Assembly: GCA_959605275.1 (NCBI GenBank)
Contig: CAUHFD010000093.1
Location: forward strand, 1-10,077
Direction of reading: 5' to 3'
Source: an uncultured Eubacteriales bacterium
GTDB lineage: Bacteria; Bacillota; Clostridia; Oscillospirales; Ruminococcaceae
DNA length: 10,077 nt
In this document: in pieces, positions 1 through 5,440 of the stretch
How the letters are laid out: every line of letters begins with the position of its first letter
How positions within the stretch are numbered: the stretch's first letter is position 1
The notes under the pieces: generated by a model
What the model saw: only the letters and a program-made list of their open reading frames with translations
What the model was told of the DNA's origin: nothing
Database searches by the model: none
Translations under genes and position numbers: made by a program

Positions 1-555
1 GGACATATGCTGACGACCGGTTTTGCGCACGGTACGGTTTTGGCGAATGCAGGCAAAATCATTGACGCCATTAAAGACGGGGCGATAAAGCATATTTTTC
101 TTGTAGGAGGATGCGATGGCGCACATCCGGGAAGAAATTATTATACGGATTTTGTGAAACAAACACCAATGGATACCTTGGTATTGACCTTAGCTTGCGG
201 GAAATATCGGTTTAATGATCTTGATTTGGGCGAAATTAACGGACTGCCGCGCATTTTAGATATGGGACAGTGTAACGATGCATACAGTGCTATAAAGGTG
301 GCGCTGGCGCTGGCAGATGCTTTTGATTGCACGGTGAACGACCTTCCGCTGACATTAGTTCTTTCCTGGTATGAACAAAAAGCCGTTTGTATTTTGCTGA
401 CATTACTTTCGCTCGGAATCAAGAACATGTATCTCGGTCCGACATTGCCGGCATTTATGTCTGAGACAGTTGTAAAAACTTTGGTGAATACCTATGAGTT
501 GCAGCCGATTACTGCTCCGGAGCAGGATATGGATGCCATTCTTGGGCGAGGATAA
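1..555 (+). CDS. hcp: Hybrid cluster protein (Hcp, 'hydroxylamine reductase'), C-terminal part
   Basis: This is the 3' third of a gene whose start lies before the window; the frame is open from base 1 and ends at TAA 553-555. Hcp is a cytoplasmic iron-sulfur protein of anaerobes. It reduces hydroxylamine in vitro and is linked to nitric oxide reduction and nitrosative-stress defence. About 184 residues are visible, against roughly 520-550 in the family. The C-terminal ligands of the hybrid Fe-S-O cluster are all recognisable in order: the Cys of VGGCDGAHPGR (near 110), the Cys of LACGKYRFN (near 197), the Cys of MGQCNDAYSA (near 272), and the Glu and Lys of SWYEQKA (near 376). The N-terminal cysteine cluster is outside the window. 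The gene converges on the minus-strand ferredoxin, with a hairpin terminator between them. The family assignment is very secure; the physiological substrate is not shown by sequence. Confidence 0.95.
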   Translation, partial: GHMLTTGFAHGTVLANAGKIIDAIKDGAIKHIFLVGGCDGAHPGRNYYTDFVKQTPMDTLVLTLACGKYRFNDLDLGEINGLPRILDMGQCNDAYSAIKVALALADAFDCTVNDLPLTLVLSWYEQKAVCILLTLLSLGIKNMYLGPTLPAFMSETVVKTLVNTYELQPITAPEQDMDAILGRG

Positions 556-591
556 CAGATTTCAGCTGAGAAACCGGCGAGATAGATAAAA

Positions 592-628
592 GCACCGGCT
601 ACTGTCAGGTTTCGACAGCAGCCGGTGC
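592..628 (-). terminator. Intrinsic terminator between hcp and the ferredoxin gene
   Basis: Arms at 592-606 and 614-628 form a 15-bp stem around a 7-base loop. There is one imperfect pair: A-C on the plus transcript, which becomes a G-U wobble on the minus transcript. On the minus strand the stem is followed directly by TTTTATCTATC, a usable T tract. On the plus strand it is followed by AATTTATC, which is poorer. It therefore fits best as the terminator of the leftward ferredoxin transcript, and may also stop the rightward hcp transcript. Confidence 0.8.
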
Positions 629-641
629 AATTTATCGAAGG

Positions 642-830
642 TTATTCTTCTGTTTTAATGACCTGGACCGGACAGTTGTCCGCTGCTTCTCTGGTATGTT
701 CTTCTGTGTCTGCTGACGGTGAATGATGTACCTCAGCCAATCCGTCTTCCGCTATTCGAAAAACTTCGGGACATGTTTCGGCACAAAGACCGCAACTGAT
801 ACAACCTTCACGGTTTATTGTAACTTTCAT
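642..830 (-). CDS. Small ferredoxin with one 4Fe-4S cluster
   Basis: This encodes a 62-residue cytoplasmic electron carrier. Cys10, Cys13 and Cys16 in CISCGLC plus Cys53 in DNCPV give the ligand pattern of a single [4Fe-4S] cluster. Cys20, before a proline, sits where two-cluster ferredoxins have their fourth Cys, but no second cluster motif is present. The region after the first motif (EVFRIAEDGLAEV) is typical of the one-cluster ferredoxins of clostridia and Desulfovibrio. An AAAGGAAG ribosome binding site lies at 841-848, 10 bases before the ATG. The protein is acidic, as ferredoxins usually are. It lies 75 bases downstream of the cupin gene on the same strand and converges on hcp. Electron delivery to Hcp is an inference from position only. 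Confidence 0.92.
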   Translation of the reverse strand: MKVTINREGCISCGLCAETCPEVFRIAEDGLAEVHHSPSADTEEHTREAADNCPVQVIKTEE

Positions 831-831
831 T

Positions 832-860
832 TTGACTATTCTTCCTTTCTTTGTTATAAT
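832..860 (+). promoter_or_regulatory. Near-consensus sigma-A promoter on the plus strand, antisense to the cupin gene
   Basis: TTGACT (832-837) and TATAAT (855-860) are separated by exactly 17 bases, an 11 of 12 match to the housekeeping consensus. Transcription would start near 867 and run rightward, antisense to the cupin gene at 906-1256. No plus-strand gene follows before rplS, 730 bases away. The promoter could make an antisense or small RNA, or be a chance match. The sequence match is certain; activity is unproven. Confidence 0.5.
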
Positions 861-905
861 GGGTTTTGAATATTGGTAAATGATACTTTGGTATGTCGAA
901 AAGGA

Positions 906-1256
906 TCAACCGTTTTCATTCTCCGGAAAGATCACGATTAGTAACATTTTAAACTGCTCCACTGCGAAAACGGAGTGTGGTTTTTGGGCAGGCATGATGA
1001 TGGTTTCCTCTTTATTGACAATATATTCTTTCCCGTCAATGGTTATTTTCCCCTTTCCGTCGAGTATCAGAACCATTGCATCTCCTTCAGATTTATGTGT
1101 GCTGATTTCTTCTCCCTTGTCTAAAGCGAACAGAGTCAGGCTATGATGCTGATTTTGTGATATCGTTTTACTGACGATTTGCCCCGGCTGGTAAGATGTT
1201 TCATCAGCAATCGCAATTGGAGTTTCATGTTCCATATTTTTAATCATTTTTTTCAC
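906..1256 (-). CDS. Small single-domain cupin protein, function unknown
   Basis: This encodes a 116-residue beta-barrel cupin. The GTG start at 1256 is chosen because AAGGAGA (1264-1270) lies 7 bases before it; the longer open frame up to 1352 has no such site and its upstream residues do not look like protein. Cupin motif 1 is around residues 48-67 (GEEISTHKSEGDAMV, with His54) and motif 2 around 88-101 (MPAQKPHSVF, with His94). The usual second His and Glu of motif 1 are replaced by Lys55 and Gly58/Asp59, so metal binding may be altered. Small cupins of this type, with the motif TLFALDKGE, are common in clostridia and no reaction is established for them. It precedes the ferredoxin gene on the same strand and diverges from rplS. 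I could not identify a convincing promoter on its strand. Confidence 0.85.
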   Translation of the reverse strand: MKKMIKNMEHETPIAIADETSYQPGQIVSKTISQNQHHSLTLFALDKGEEISTHKSEGDAMVLILDGKGKITIDGKEYIVNKEETIIMPAQKPHSVFAVEQFKMLLIVIFPENENG

Positions 1257-1263
1257 AATAATG

Positions 1264-1270
1264 TCTCCTT
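1264..1270 (-). promoter_or_regulatory. Ribosome binding site that fixes the cupin start
   Basis: AAGGAGA on the minus strand lies 7 bases before GTG 1256. It is the only strong site in the open frame, so the 32 extra codons upstream are probably untranslated leader. Confidence 0.75.
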
Positions 1271-1298
1271 GTATCAAAATGCTATTTGTACGATGAAA

Positions 1299-1310
1299 AT
1301 ATACGTATAT
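1299..1310. repeat. 12-bp perfect palindrome in the cupin 5' region
   Basis: ATATACGTATAT is a perfect inverted repeat 43 bases upstream of the cupin GTG. Its position would suit an operator or transcription-start region, but in AT-rich sequence such a palindrome may be chance. It matches no regulator site I can name. Confidence 0.3.
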
Positions 1311-1417
1311 ATGAATAATGTCTGCTAAAATATTGTGCCCTCTTAAAGCCATAATACAACATCTGCCGAAAGATTTCTTCTCTTTTCTGTGTAAACCGAC
1401 AAAAGAAGAAAAAAAGC

Positions 1418-1446
1418 TTGCATTTTCAGATAGTATATGATATCAT
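1418..1446 (+). promoter_or_regulatory. Promoter of rplS, extended -10 type
   Basis: TTGCAT (1418-1423), then 17 bases, then TATCAT (1441-1446) preceded by TGa (1438-1440), an extended -10 element. The -35 is weak (3 of 6), which an extended -10 can compensate. Transcription would start near 1453 and give a leader of about 145 bases containing the L19 leader fold. A 16-bp palindrome (1434-1449) covers the -10. Confidence 0.55.
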
Positions 1447-1476
1447 ATATAAGCATTTAGTGTACCGTTGTGTAGT

Positions 1477-1568
1477 CTGTCCGCTTGGATTGGATGCCAA
1501 TGGGGGTTAATGCCGGCTTCGGAAAACCGAAGTGACATTAAAGCGGATAGTCCTCTGCCTATAGGGCA
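1477..1568 (+). ncRNA. Ribosomal protein L19 leader RNA
   Basis: The 5' untranslated region of rplS folds into a compact set of helices. A 10-bp closing stem pairs 1477-1486 with 1541-1550 (one G-U). Inside it are ATTGG/CCAAT around ATG (1489-1501) and a branch of TAATG/CATTA (1508-1512/1536-1540) topped by CTTCGG-AAAA-CCGAAG (1517-1532). A further hairpin TGCC/GGCA (1556-1568) lies just before the ribosome binding site. Firmicutes carry a known L19 leader upstream of rplS, thought to mediate feedback by L19. Position and multi-helix layout fit that family. I judged it by hand; no covariance model was run. Confidence 0.7.
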
Positions 1569-1598
1569 TGAATGTCTGAAAATTTAGGAGGAAGAAAA

Positions 1599-1943
1599 AT
1601 GGATGCACTGAAATTGATTGAAAGCCAGAGCATGAAATCTGAGTTGCCGGAACTGAACATCGGTGATACCGTTAAAGTTCACGTTAAAATCAAAGAAGGC
1701 GACAAGGAAAGAATTCAGATTTTTGAAGGAACCATCATTGCAAAGAAACATGGTGGAGTAGCCGAGACCTTTACGGTTCGCCGCGTATCTCACGGATGCG
1801 GAGTAGAAAGAGTATTCCCGGTTCATTCTCCGAATGTGGCTAAAGTCGAGATTGTCAGAAGCGGACGCGTTCGCAGAGCGAAATTGTTCTATCTGCGTGA
1901 CAGAGTCGGTAAGGCCGCAAAAGTCAAAGAAAAAATTCGCTAG
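1599..1943 (+). CDS. rplS: 50S ribosomal protein L19
   Basis: L19 sits at the interface of the 30S and 50S subunits and contributes to an intersubunit bridge. The 114-residue length is normal for the family. The body shows the family features in order: the SH3-like core GDTVKVHVKIKEG, IQIFEGTIIAKK, the TVRRVSHGCGVERVFP segment, HSPNVAKVEI, and the basic C-terminal RRAKLFYLRDRVGKAAKVKE. ATG 1599 is chosen over an in-frame ATG at 1572 because AGGAGG (1586-1591) lies 7 bases before it. The gene has its own promoter and leader RNA and a strong terminator right after the stop. It is thus transcribed apart from rpsP-rimM-trmD, its partners in many bacteria, which are not in this window. Confidence 0.97.
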   Translation: MDALKLIESQSMKSELPELNIGDTVKVHVKIKEGDKERIQIFEGTIIAKKHGGVAETFTVRRVSHGCGVERVFPVHSPNVAKVEIVRSGRVRRAKLFYLRDRVGKAAKVKEKIR

Positions 1944-1953
1944 ACTTTGTGAG

Positions 1954-1981
1954 AAAAAGGGACTTGATTGTCCCTTTTTTT
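1954..1981 (+). terminator. Intrinsic terminator of rplS
   Basis: AAAAAGGGAC (1954-1963) pairs with GTCCCTTTTT (1970-1979) around the 6-base loop TTGATT, and the right arm runs into a T tract. It begins 11 bases after the rplS stop. It probably attenuates rather than fully separates transcription, since no obvious promoter follows before the first signal peptidase. Confidence 0.85.
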
Positions 1982-2047
1982 GCTTTGTTTTATTTTCTGA
2001 ATGATGCAATATCGGTGAAACGGAATCGTTTTCGCTCATATTGCAAA

Positions 2048-2635
2048 ATGAAAAGAAGTGACCTGTCGATGAAAGATGAGCATTCCTATGAACACCGTTC
2101 TGAGCTTATTTCGCTGCGCTCCAATCTGCTTGATTGGGCGGATTCTATTGTATTTGCTTTAATTGTTGTTATGATTTTTAATCTGGGTTTTCGGATTGTC
2201 AATGTCAACGGAGAATCCATGCTGCCGACTTTGCACACCAATGATCGGTTAATTGTTTCGAGCGTCAATTATCAACCGCAGTATGGCGATATTGTGGTGT
2301 CGGTTCAGGAAAATGCATTGGAAAAAGCGATTATTAAACGTGTCATCGCCGTGGGCGGTCAAACCGTTGATATTGATACGGAAAAAGGAATCGTGTATGT
2401 TGACGGTAAAGCGCTTGAGGAACCGTATGTTTATGATTTCACTTATGTAATCCCTTATCCGCCGATGGATTTTCCGTTAACGGTACCTGAAGGAACGGTG
2501 TTTGTGATGGGGGATAATCGTAACAACTCTGTGGACAGCAGAAGCACGTATGTGGGATTTATTCAGGAACGATATATTCTCGGTAAAGTTGTGTTTCGTA
2601 TTTTTCCGTTTGACCGGATTGGCGGTATTTCTTGA
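2048..2635 (+). CDS. lepB: Type I signal peptidase (first of a tandem pair)
   Basis: This membrane serine protease (family S26) removes signal peptides from exported proteins. With this start it has 195 residues: a short cytoplasmic tail, one membrane anchor (about 30-51), then an extracytoplasmic catalytic domain, as in Gram-positive SipS-type enzymes. The nucleophile is Ser57 in NGESMLPT and the general base Lys97 in IIKRVIAVGGQ; the last conserved box is GDNRNNSVDSR (155-165). The start is uncertain. ATG 2048 mirrors the N-terminus of the neighbouring copy; ATG 2069 (188 residues) is the alternative, with a weak AAGAAGTGA ahead of it. An upstream GTG at 1949 falls inside the rplS terminator and is rejected. 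Near the C-terminus the family's VG-(V/I)-(D/P) segment reads VGFIQERYI, a mild deviation. Confidence 0.93.
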   Translation: MKRSDLSMKDEHSYEHRSELISLRSNLLDWADSIVFALIVVMIFNLGFRIVNVNGESMLPTLHTNDRLIVSSVNYQPQYGDIVVSVQENALEKAIIKRVIAVGGQTVDIDTEKGIVYVDGKALEEPYVYDFTYVIPYPPMDFPLTVPEGTVFVMGDNRNNSVDSRSTYVGFIQERYILGKVVFRIFPFDRIGGIS

Positions 2636-2719
2636 TATAAGGTTGTCATGCAATGATATTTGCCTGAATAGAATATACTGTTGCCATGTTTGGGCGGAGA
2701 AAGGACGTGGATATCATTT

Positions 2720-3307
2720 ATGTTAGATTCAGATAAAGAAGTTTCGATGAAGAATGAACAAACATTTAGTCTGAAACGTGAAATATTTGAATGGTTGGAA
2801 ACCATAGCCTTTTCTTTAGTGGCGGTGGTTTTGATATTTACTTTTGTGTTTCGGATCGTCGGCGTTGACGGAGATTCGATGATGAACACACTTCAGGATA
2901 AAGACCGCTTGATTATTACCCATTTGTTTTATCATCCGAAGCAAGGAGATATTGTGATTATTACACAGCCGAATTCGGTGAATAAGCCGTTGGTAAAACG
3001 GATTGTGGCGCTCGGAGGTCAGACGGTAGACTTTGATACTGACAGAGGGCTTGTTTATGTAGACGGTGAGGTTATTGATGAGCCGTATATTCTGGAACCC
3101 ACTACATATATGCCGGCTTCGGCGGTGGAATTCCCCTATACCGTTCCTGAAGGAAAGGTGTTTGTAATGGGGGATAACCGCAATAATTCTCTAGACAGCC
3201 GAAGCACCGGAGTGGGACCGATTGATGAACGGTATATTTTAGGTAAGGCGATATTCCGTATTTTCCCGTTTGATTCCATAGGAGGATTATACGGAAATAT
3301 GGATTGA
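2720..3307 (+). CDS. lepB: Type I signal peptidase (second of a tandem pair)
   Basis: This is a second S26 signal peptidase of 195 residues, 84 bases after the first and clearly a paralogue: they share GGQTVD, YVDG, TVPEG, VFVMGDNRNNS, DSRST, ERYILGK and FRIFPFD. The anchor is at about 26-47. The nucleophile is Ser53 and the base Lys93 in LVKRIVALGGQ. The catalytic box reads GDSMMNTL, with Asn56 where most family members have Pro. ATG 2720 is preceded by GGAGAAAGGA (2696-2705) at 14 bases, a little far; ATG 2747 is the alternative start. A strong terminator follows. Both copies keep all catalytic residues, so both should be active; different substrate preference is possible but not visible. 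Confidence 0.93.
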   Translation: MLDSDKEVSMKNEQTFSLKREIFEWLETIAFSLVAVVLIFTFVFRIVGVDGDSMMNTLQDKDRLIITHLFYHPKQGDIVIITQPNSVNKPLVKRIVALGGQTVDFDTDRGLVYVDGEVIDEPYILEPTTYMPASAVEFPYTVPEGKVFVMGDNRNNSLDSRSTGVGPIDERYILGKAIFRIFPFDSIGGLYGNMD

Positions 3308-3320
3308 TATTCCGATTCCC

Positions 3321-3363
3321 ACAGCGGCAGAGCAAGATAAGCTTCCTGCCGCTGTTTTAATTT
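3321..3363 (+). terminator. Intrinsic terminator after the second signal peptidase
   Basis: ACAGCGGCAG (3321-3330) pairs perfectly with CTGCCGCTGT (3346-3355). The stem is 10 bp with a 15-base loop that can pair further (AGC/GCT). TTTTAATTT follows. It separates the signal peptidases from the hydrolase gene and ends where the hydrolase promoter begins. Confidence 0.85.
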
Positions 3364-3390
3364 GAGTTTTGTCGTATGGTTTGTTAAAAT
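3362..3390 (+). promoter_or_regulatory. Promoter of the alpha/beta hydrolase gene
   Basis: TTGAGT (3362-3367) and TAAAAT (3385-3390) are 17 bases apart, a 9 of 12 match to the housekeeping consensus. It lies directly behind the preceding terminator. Transcription would start near 3397, leaving about 47 bases before TTG 3444; this argues against the in-frame starts at 3369 and 3396. Confidence 0.6.
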
Positions 3391-3426
3391 GCGGTATGAT
3401 TTCACAGAGAAAAACAGTGATTTGTA

Positions 3427-3440
3427 AAGGGGGGCGGAGG
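3427..3440 (+). promoter_or_regulatory. Purine-rich ribosome binding site deciding a TTG start
   Basis: AAAGGGGGGCGGAGG offers two overlapping Shine-Dalgarno matches before TTG 3444: AAAGGGGG at about 9 bases and GGAGG at 3 bases. No comparable site precedes the other in-frame starts. The double site is unusual. Confidence 0.6.
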
Positions 3441-3443
3441 ACA

Positions 3444-4499
3444 TTGGAAAATAATCAAAAAAAGAAAGCGGCAATAAGCTTATGTACACTGTTAATTCTA
3501 AGTGGACTGCTTGGAACTTTCTTTCTGCTTAGCGGTAAAAAAAGCAGTGATACAGCAAAGAAAACGGAAAGCATTCATGCTGACAGCAGCAATGCGGAAA
3601 ATAACATCTCTGAAAAAATTGACGGGGTTGAAAACGAAGATATTGGTAATCAAAATATATCGGTTGCTGCCGACAATATTGCTTCGTCAAAGAACAGCAG
3701 TTTTAACAATAGCTTAAGCATTACAGTGAAATCAAGTACGAATATCGCAAAACCGAGCAGTAACAGTAATATTACATCTGACAGTGCAAACAGCGGTAAA
3801 GATAGTAATACAGAGCAGGAGTCAGAAACAACAGCAGATATTGCCGATTCCTTCATGCAAAAGGCGTTTCAAACAACCGAAGCTGTTGAATTAAAGTACT
3901 GGCTTTATACCCCTGAAAATCCGACCACGAATATGCCATTAATTGTATATTTGCACGGTGGAAGCGGCAAAGGCAGTGATTTAAATACAGTTGTAAAGGA
4001 TGGTTTCCCTAAATATTTAAAGAACGGAGAATTGGGGAATGTTAACGCATATGTCATAATACCGCAATTGCCATCAAGCTATAAGGGATGGTCTGATATA
4101 AAAGTTTCGTTAAGAGATTTAATTGTGAGCACCAAAAATACTTACGGAATCAATCCCGATAAAATAAGCTTAACGGGGCATTCGATGGGCGGAAAAGGAA
4201 CTTATGATATAGCCCTTGCATATCCGAACCTATTTTCTTGTATAGCGCCTATGAGTGGAAGCATAACCTTAAACGATGCCAATATTAATAAATTAAAAGA
4301 TATCTCTGTTTGGGCGTTTGTTGGTTCGGCGGATACTATTGTTGATCCGTCTTCTTCAATAAATTTTATCAACGGGCTAAAGCAGGTTAACAGTAATGTT
4401 GAATTGACAATATTTGACGGGGCAGGACACTTTGGGGTTCCTGAGCTCGGCTATAAAAGTACGGATGTTGTCAGTTGGCTAATAAATAAAACTAGATAA
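3444..4499 (+). CDS. Secreted or membrane-anchored alpha/beta hydrolase (esterase-like) with Ser/Asn-rich linker
   Basis: With the TTG start this is a 351-residue exported serine hydrolase. A lysine-rich start (KKK, 6-8) and a hydrophobic stretch (9-30) form a signal peptide or uncleaved anchor; there is no lipobox Cys. Residues 32-135 are a low-complexity linker rich in Ser, Asn, Thr and Lys. The catalytic domain follows: oxyanion segment YLHGGSGKGSD (169-179), nucleophile Ser247 in GHSMGGKG, probable acid Asp297 in GSADTIVDP, and His329 in GAGHFG. The layout resembles the predicted-peptidase/feruloyl-esterase/depolymerase branch of alpha/beta hydrolases; the substrate is unknown and could be a carbohydrate ester. 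It has its own promoter, follows a terminator, and is richer in A/T than its neighbours (17 G+C of 60 at 3601-3660, against 32 of 60 at 5761-5820). It splits the usual lepB-rbgA neighbourhood, which suggests later insertion. Confidence 0.85.
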   Translation: MENNQKKKAAISLCTLLILSGLLGTFFLLSGKKSSDTAKKTESIHADSSNAENNISEKIDGVENEDIGNQNISVAADNIASSKNSSFNNSLSITVKSSTNIAKPSSNSNITSDSANSGKDSNTEQESETTADIADSFMQKAFQTTEAVELKYWLYTPENPTTNMPLIVYLHGGSGKGSDLNTVVKDGFPKYLKNGELGNVNAYVIIPQLPSSYKGWSDIKVSLRDLIVSTKNTYGINPDKISLTGHSMGGKGTYDIALAYPNLFSCIAPMSGSITLNDANINKLKDISVWAFVGSADTIVDPSSSINFINGLKQVNSNVELTIFDGAGHFGVPELGYKSTDVVSWLINKTR

Positions 4500-4500
4500 T

Positions 4501-4525
4501 AATTTTCTGTATACAGTAAAATTTT
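4501..4525 (+). terminator. Weak possible terminator after the hydrolase gene
   Basis: AATTTTCTG and CAG-T-AAAATT flank TATA, giving an imperfect AT-rich hairpin centred on the palindrome CTGTATACAG (4507-4516), followed by TTTT. The stem is weak, so read-through into rbgA is likely. Confidence 0.3.
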
Positions 4526-4539
4526 AAGGAAATGATAGC

Positions 4540-5406
4540 ATGAATGAAATTAACATCCAATGGTTTCCAGGGCATATGGCGAAAACAAGAAGATTAATCG
4601 GAGAAAGCCTGTCACTGGTCGATCTGGTGATAGAACTGACAGACGCCAGAATCCCGCAAAGCAGCCGTAACCCCGAATTAGACAAGTGGTTATTGGACAA
4701 GCCCCGGATTATTATTTTAAATAAAAGCGACTGCGCGGATGAAAACATTACCAAACAATGGGTTGAGTATTATAAAAAGAAAGGTATACGCGCGGTGATG
4801 GCGGACTGCAAAAGTGGCAAAGGCGTTGCCGGTATTATTCCTGCTGTAAAGGCGGAGCTTGCCGAATTGCTGGAGCGAAGAACAGCAAAAGGAATTGCAG
4901 GAAAACCGATTCGTGTCATGGTGGTCGGCATTCCGAATGTAGGAAAGTCCTCGCTCATTAATAAGCTTGCCGGCTCCAAACGCGCCAAGGTGGAAGATCG
5001 TCCCGGTGTCACCAGAGGGCGTCAGTGGGTAAAAATCAGCAATGAATTGGAATTGTTGGATATGCCGGGCGTGCTGTGGCCGAAATTTGAGGATCAAACC
5101 GTTGGAGAGCATCTTGCTTTTACCGGAGCAGTCAAAGATGATGTAATTGATATTGAACTGCTTGCCATGCGTTTGCTGCAGCTTTTGAATCGGGATTATC
5201 CGCAGTTGCTTCAAGAAAGATACAAAGTGGACGCGGAAGAAGATACCGAAGCATATGAGCTGCTTACCATGGTTGGCAGAAAGCGCGGCATGCTGATATC
5301 GGGCGGTGAGGTAAATACCGAGCGGGCGGCAATTACGGTGCTTGACGAATACCGCAGTGGTAAATTGGGAAAAATTTCCCTGGAAAAGCCGCCGAAAACG
5401 GAATAA
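4540..5406 (+). CDS. rbgA: Ribosome biogenesis GTPase RbgA (YlqF)
   Basis: RbgA is a GTPase essential in Bacillus subtilis for late assembly of the 50S subunit. The 288-residue length matches the family (about 282). The GTPase motifs appear in circularly permuted order, the hallmark of the YlqF/YawG group: G4 NKSD (61-64), then G1 GIPNVGKSS (130-138), G2 around PGVTRG (155-160), and G3 DMPG (174-177). The N-terminal WFPGHMAK (8-15) is the family signature. The C-terminal helical RNA-binding part follows. ATG 4540 is preceded by AAGGA (4526-4530) at 9 bases. The gene lies 34 bases before rnhB and is probably cotranscribed with it. Proximity to L19 fits a shared role in large-subunit formation. 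Confidence 0.97.
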   Translation: MNEINIQWFPGHMAKTRRLIGESLSLVDLVIELTDARIPQSSRNPELDKWLLDKPRIIILNKSDCADENITKQWVEYYKKKGIRAVMADCKSGKGVAGIIPAVKAELAELLERRTAKGIAGKPIRVMVVGIPNVGKSSLINKLAGSKRAKVEDRPGVTRGRQWVKISNELELLDMPGVLWPKFEDQTVGEHLAFTGAVKDDVIDIELLAMRLLQLLNRDYPQLLQERYKVDAEEDTEAYELLTMVGRKRGMLISGGEVNTERAAITVLDEYRSGKLGKISLEKPPKTE

Positions 5407-5419
5407 AAGCGGTTTTCGG
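5392..5419 (+). repeat. Hairpin across the rbgA stop codon and before the rnhB ribosome binding site
   Basis: CCGAAAAC (5392-5399) pairs perfectly with GTTTTCGG (5412-5419) around a 12-base loop that contains the rbgA TAA. It ends two bases before the rnhB ribosome binding site and has no T tract, so it is not an intrinsic terminator. It could affect mRNA stability or coupling. Confidence 0.4.
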
Positions 5420-5421
5420 AA

Positions 5422-5429
5422 AAGGAGGG
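5422..5429 (+). promoter_or_regulatory. Ribosome binding site that fixes the rnhB start
   Basis: AAGGAGGG lies 11 bases before GTG 5441. The frame stays open back to 5342 inside rbgA, but only this GTG has a strong site and gives a start, NLFEYDE, in keeping with the RNase HII N-terminus. Confidence 0.7.
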
Positions 5430-5440
5430 ACATATCACAG

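Noticed and set aside
853..880. Minus-strand promoter (TTTACC-16-TATAAC) for the ferredoxin gene
   Set aside because: The implied start near 846 would cut into the ribosome binding site, and the -35 is weak. Read-through from the cupin gene is as likely.
880..1146. 88-codon plus-strand frame downstream of the 832-860 promoter
   Set aside because: It lies antisense to the cupin coding region, lacks a ribosome binding site and resembles no protein. If the promoter is active, the product is more likely non-coding.
1949..2047. GTG 1949 as the start of the first signal peptidase (228 residues)
   Set aside because: It has no ribosome binding site, and its first codons lie inside the rplS terminator hairpin. 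The extra residues have no counterpart in the paralogue.
2636..2719. Promoter between the two signal peptidase genes
   Set aside because: TTGTCA (2643) and TATACT (2674) are 25 bases apart, and TTGATA (2632) has only a 4 of 6 -10 at the right distance. The two genes are more simply cotranscribed.
3369..3443. Longer N-terminus of the hydrolase from TTG 3369 or ATG 3396
   Set aside because: 3369 lies inside the promoter and 3396 at the expected transcription start; neither has a ribosome binding site. TTG 3444 has one and gives a normal signal-peptide start.
4507..4516. CTGTATACAG as an integration or transposon end flanking the hydrolase gene
   Set aside because: I found no matching copy on the other side of the gene and no recombinase gene; it is better read as the core of a weak terminator hairpin.
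5342..5440. RNase HII frame extended back into rbgA
   Set aside because: The residues are a shadow of the RbgA C-terminus in another frame. GTG 5441 has the strong ribosome binding site.
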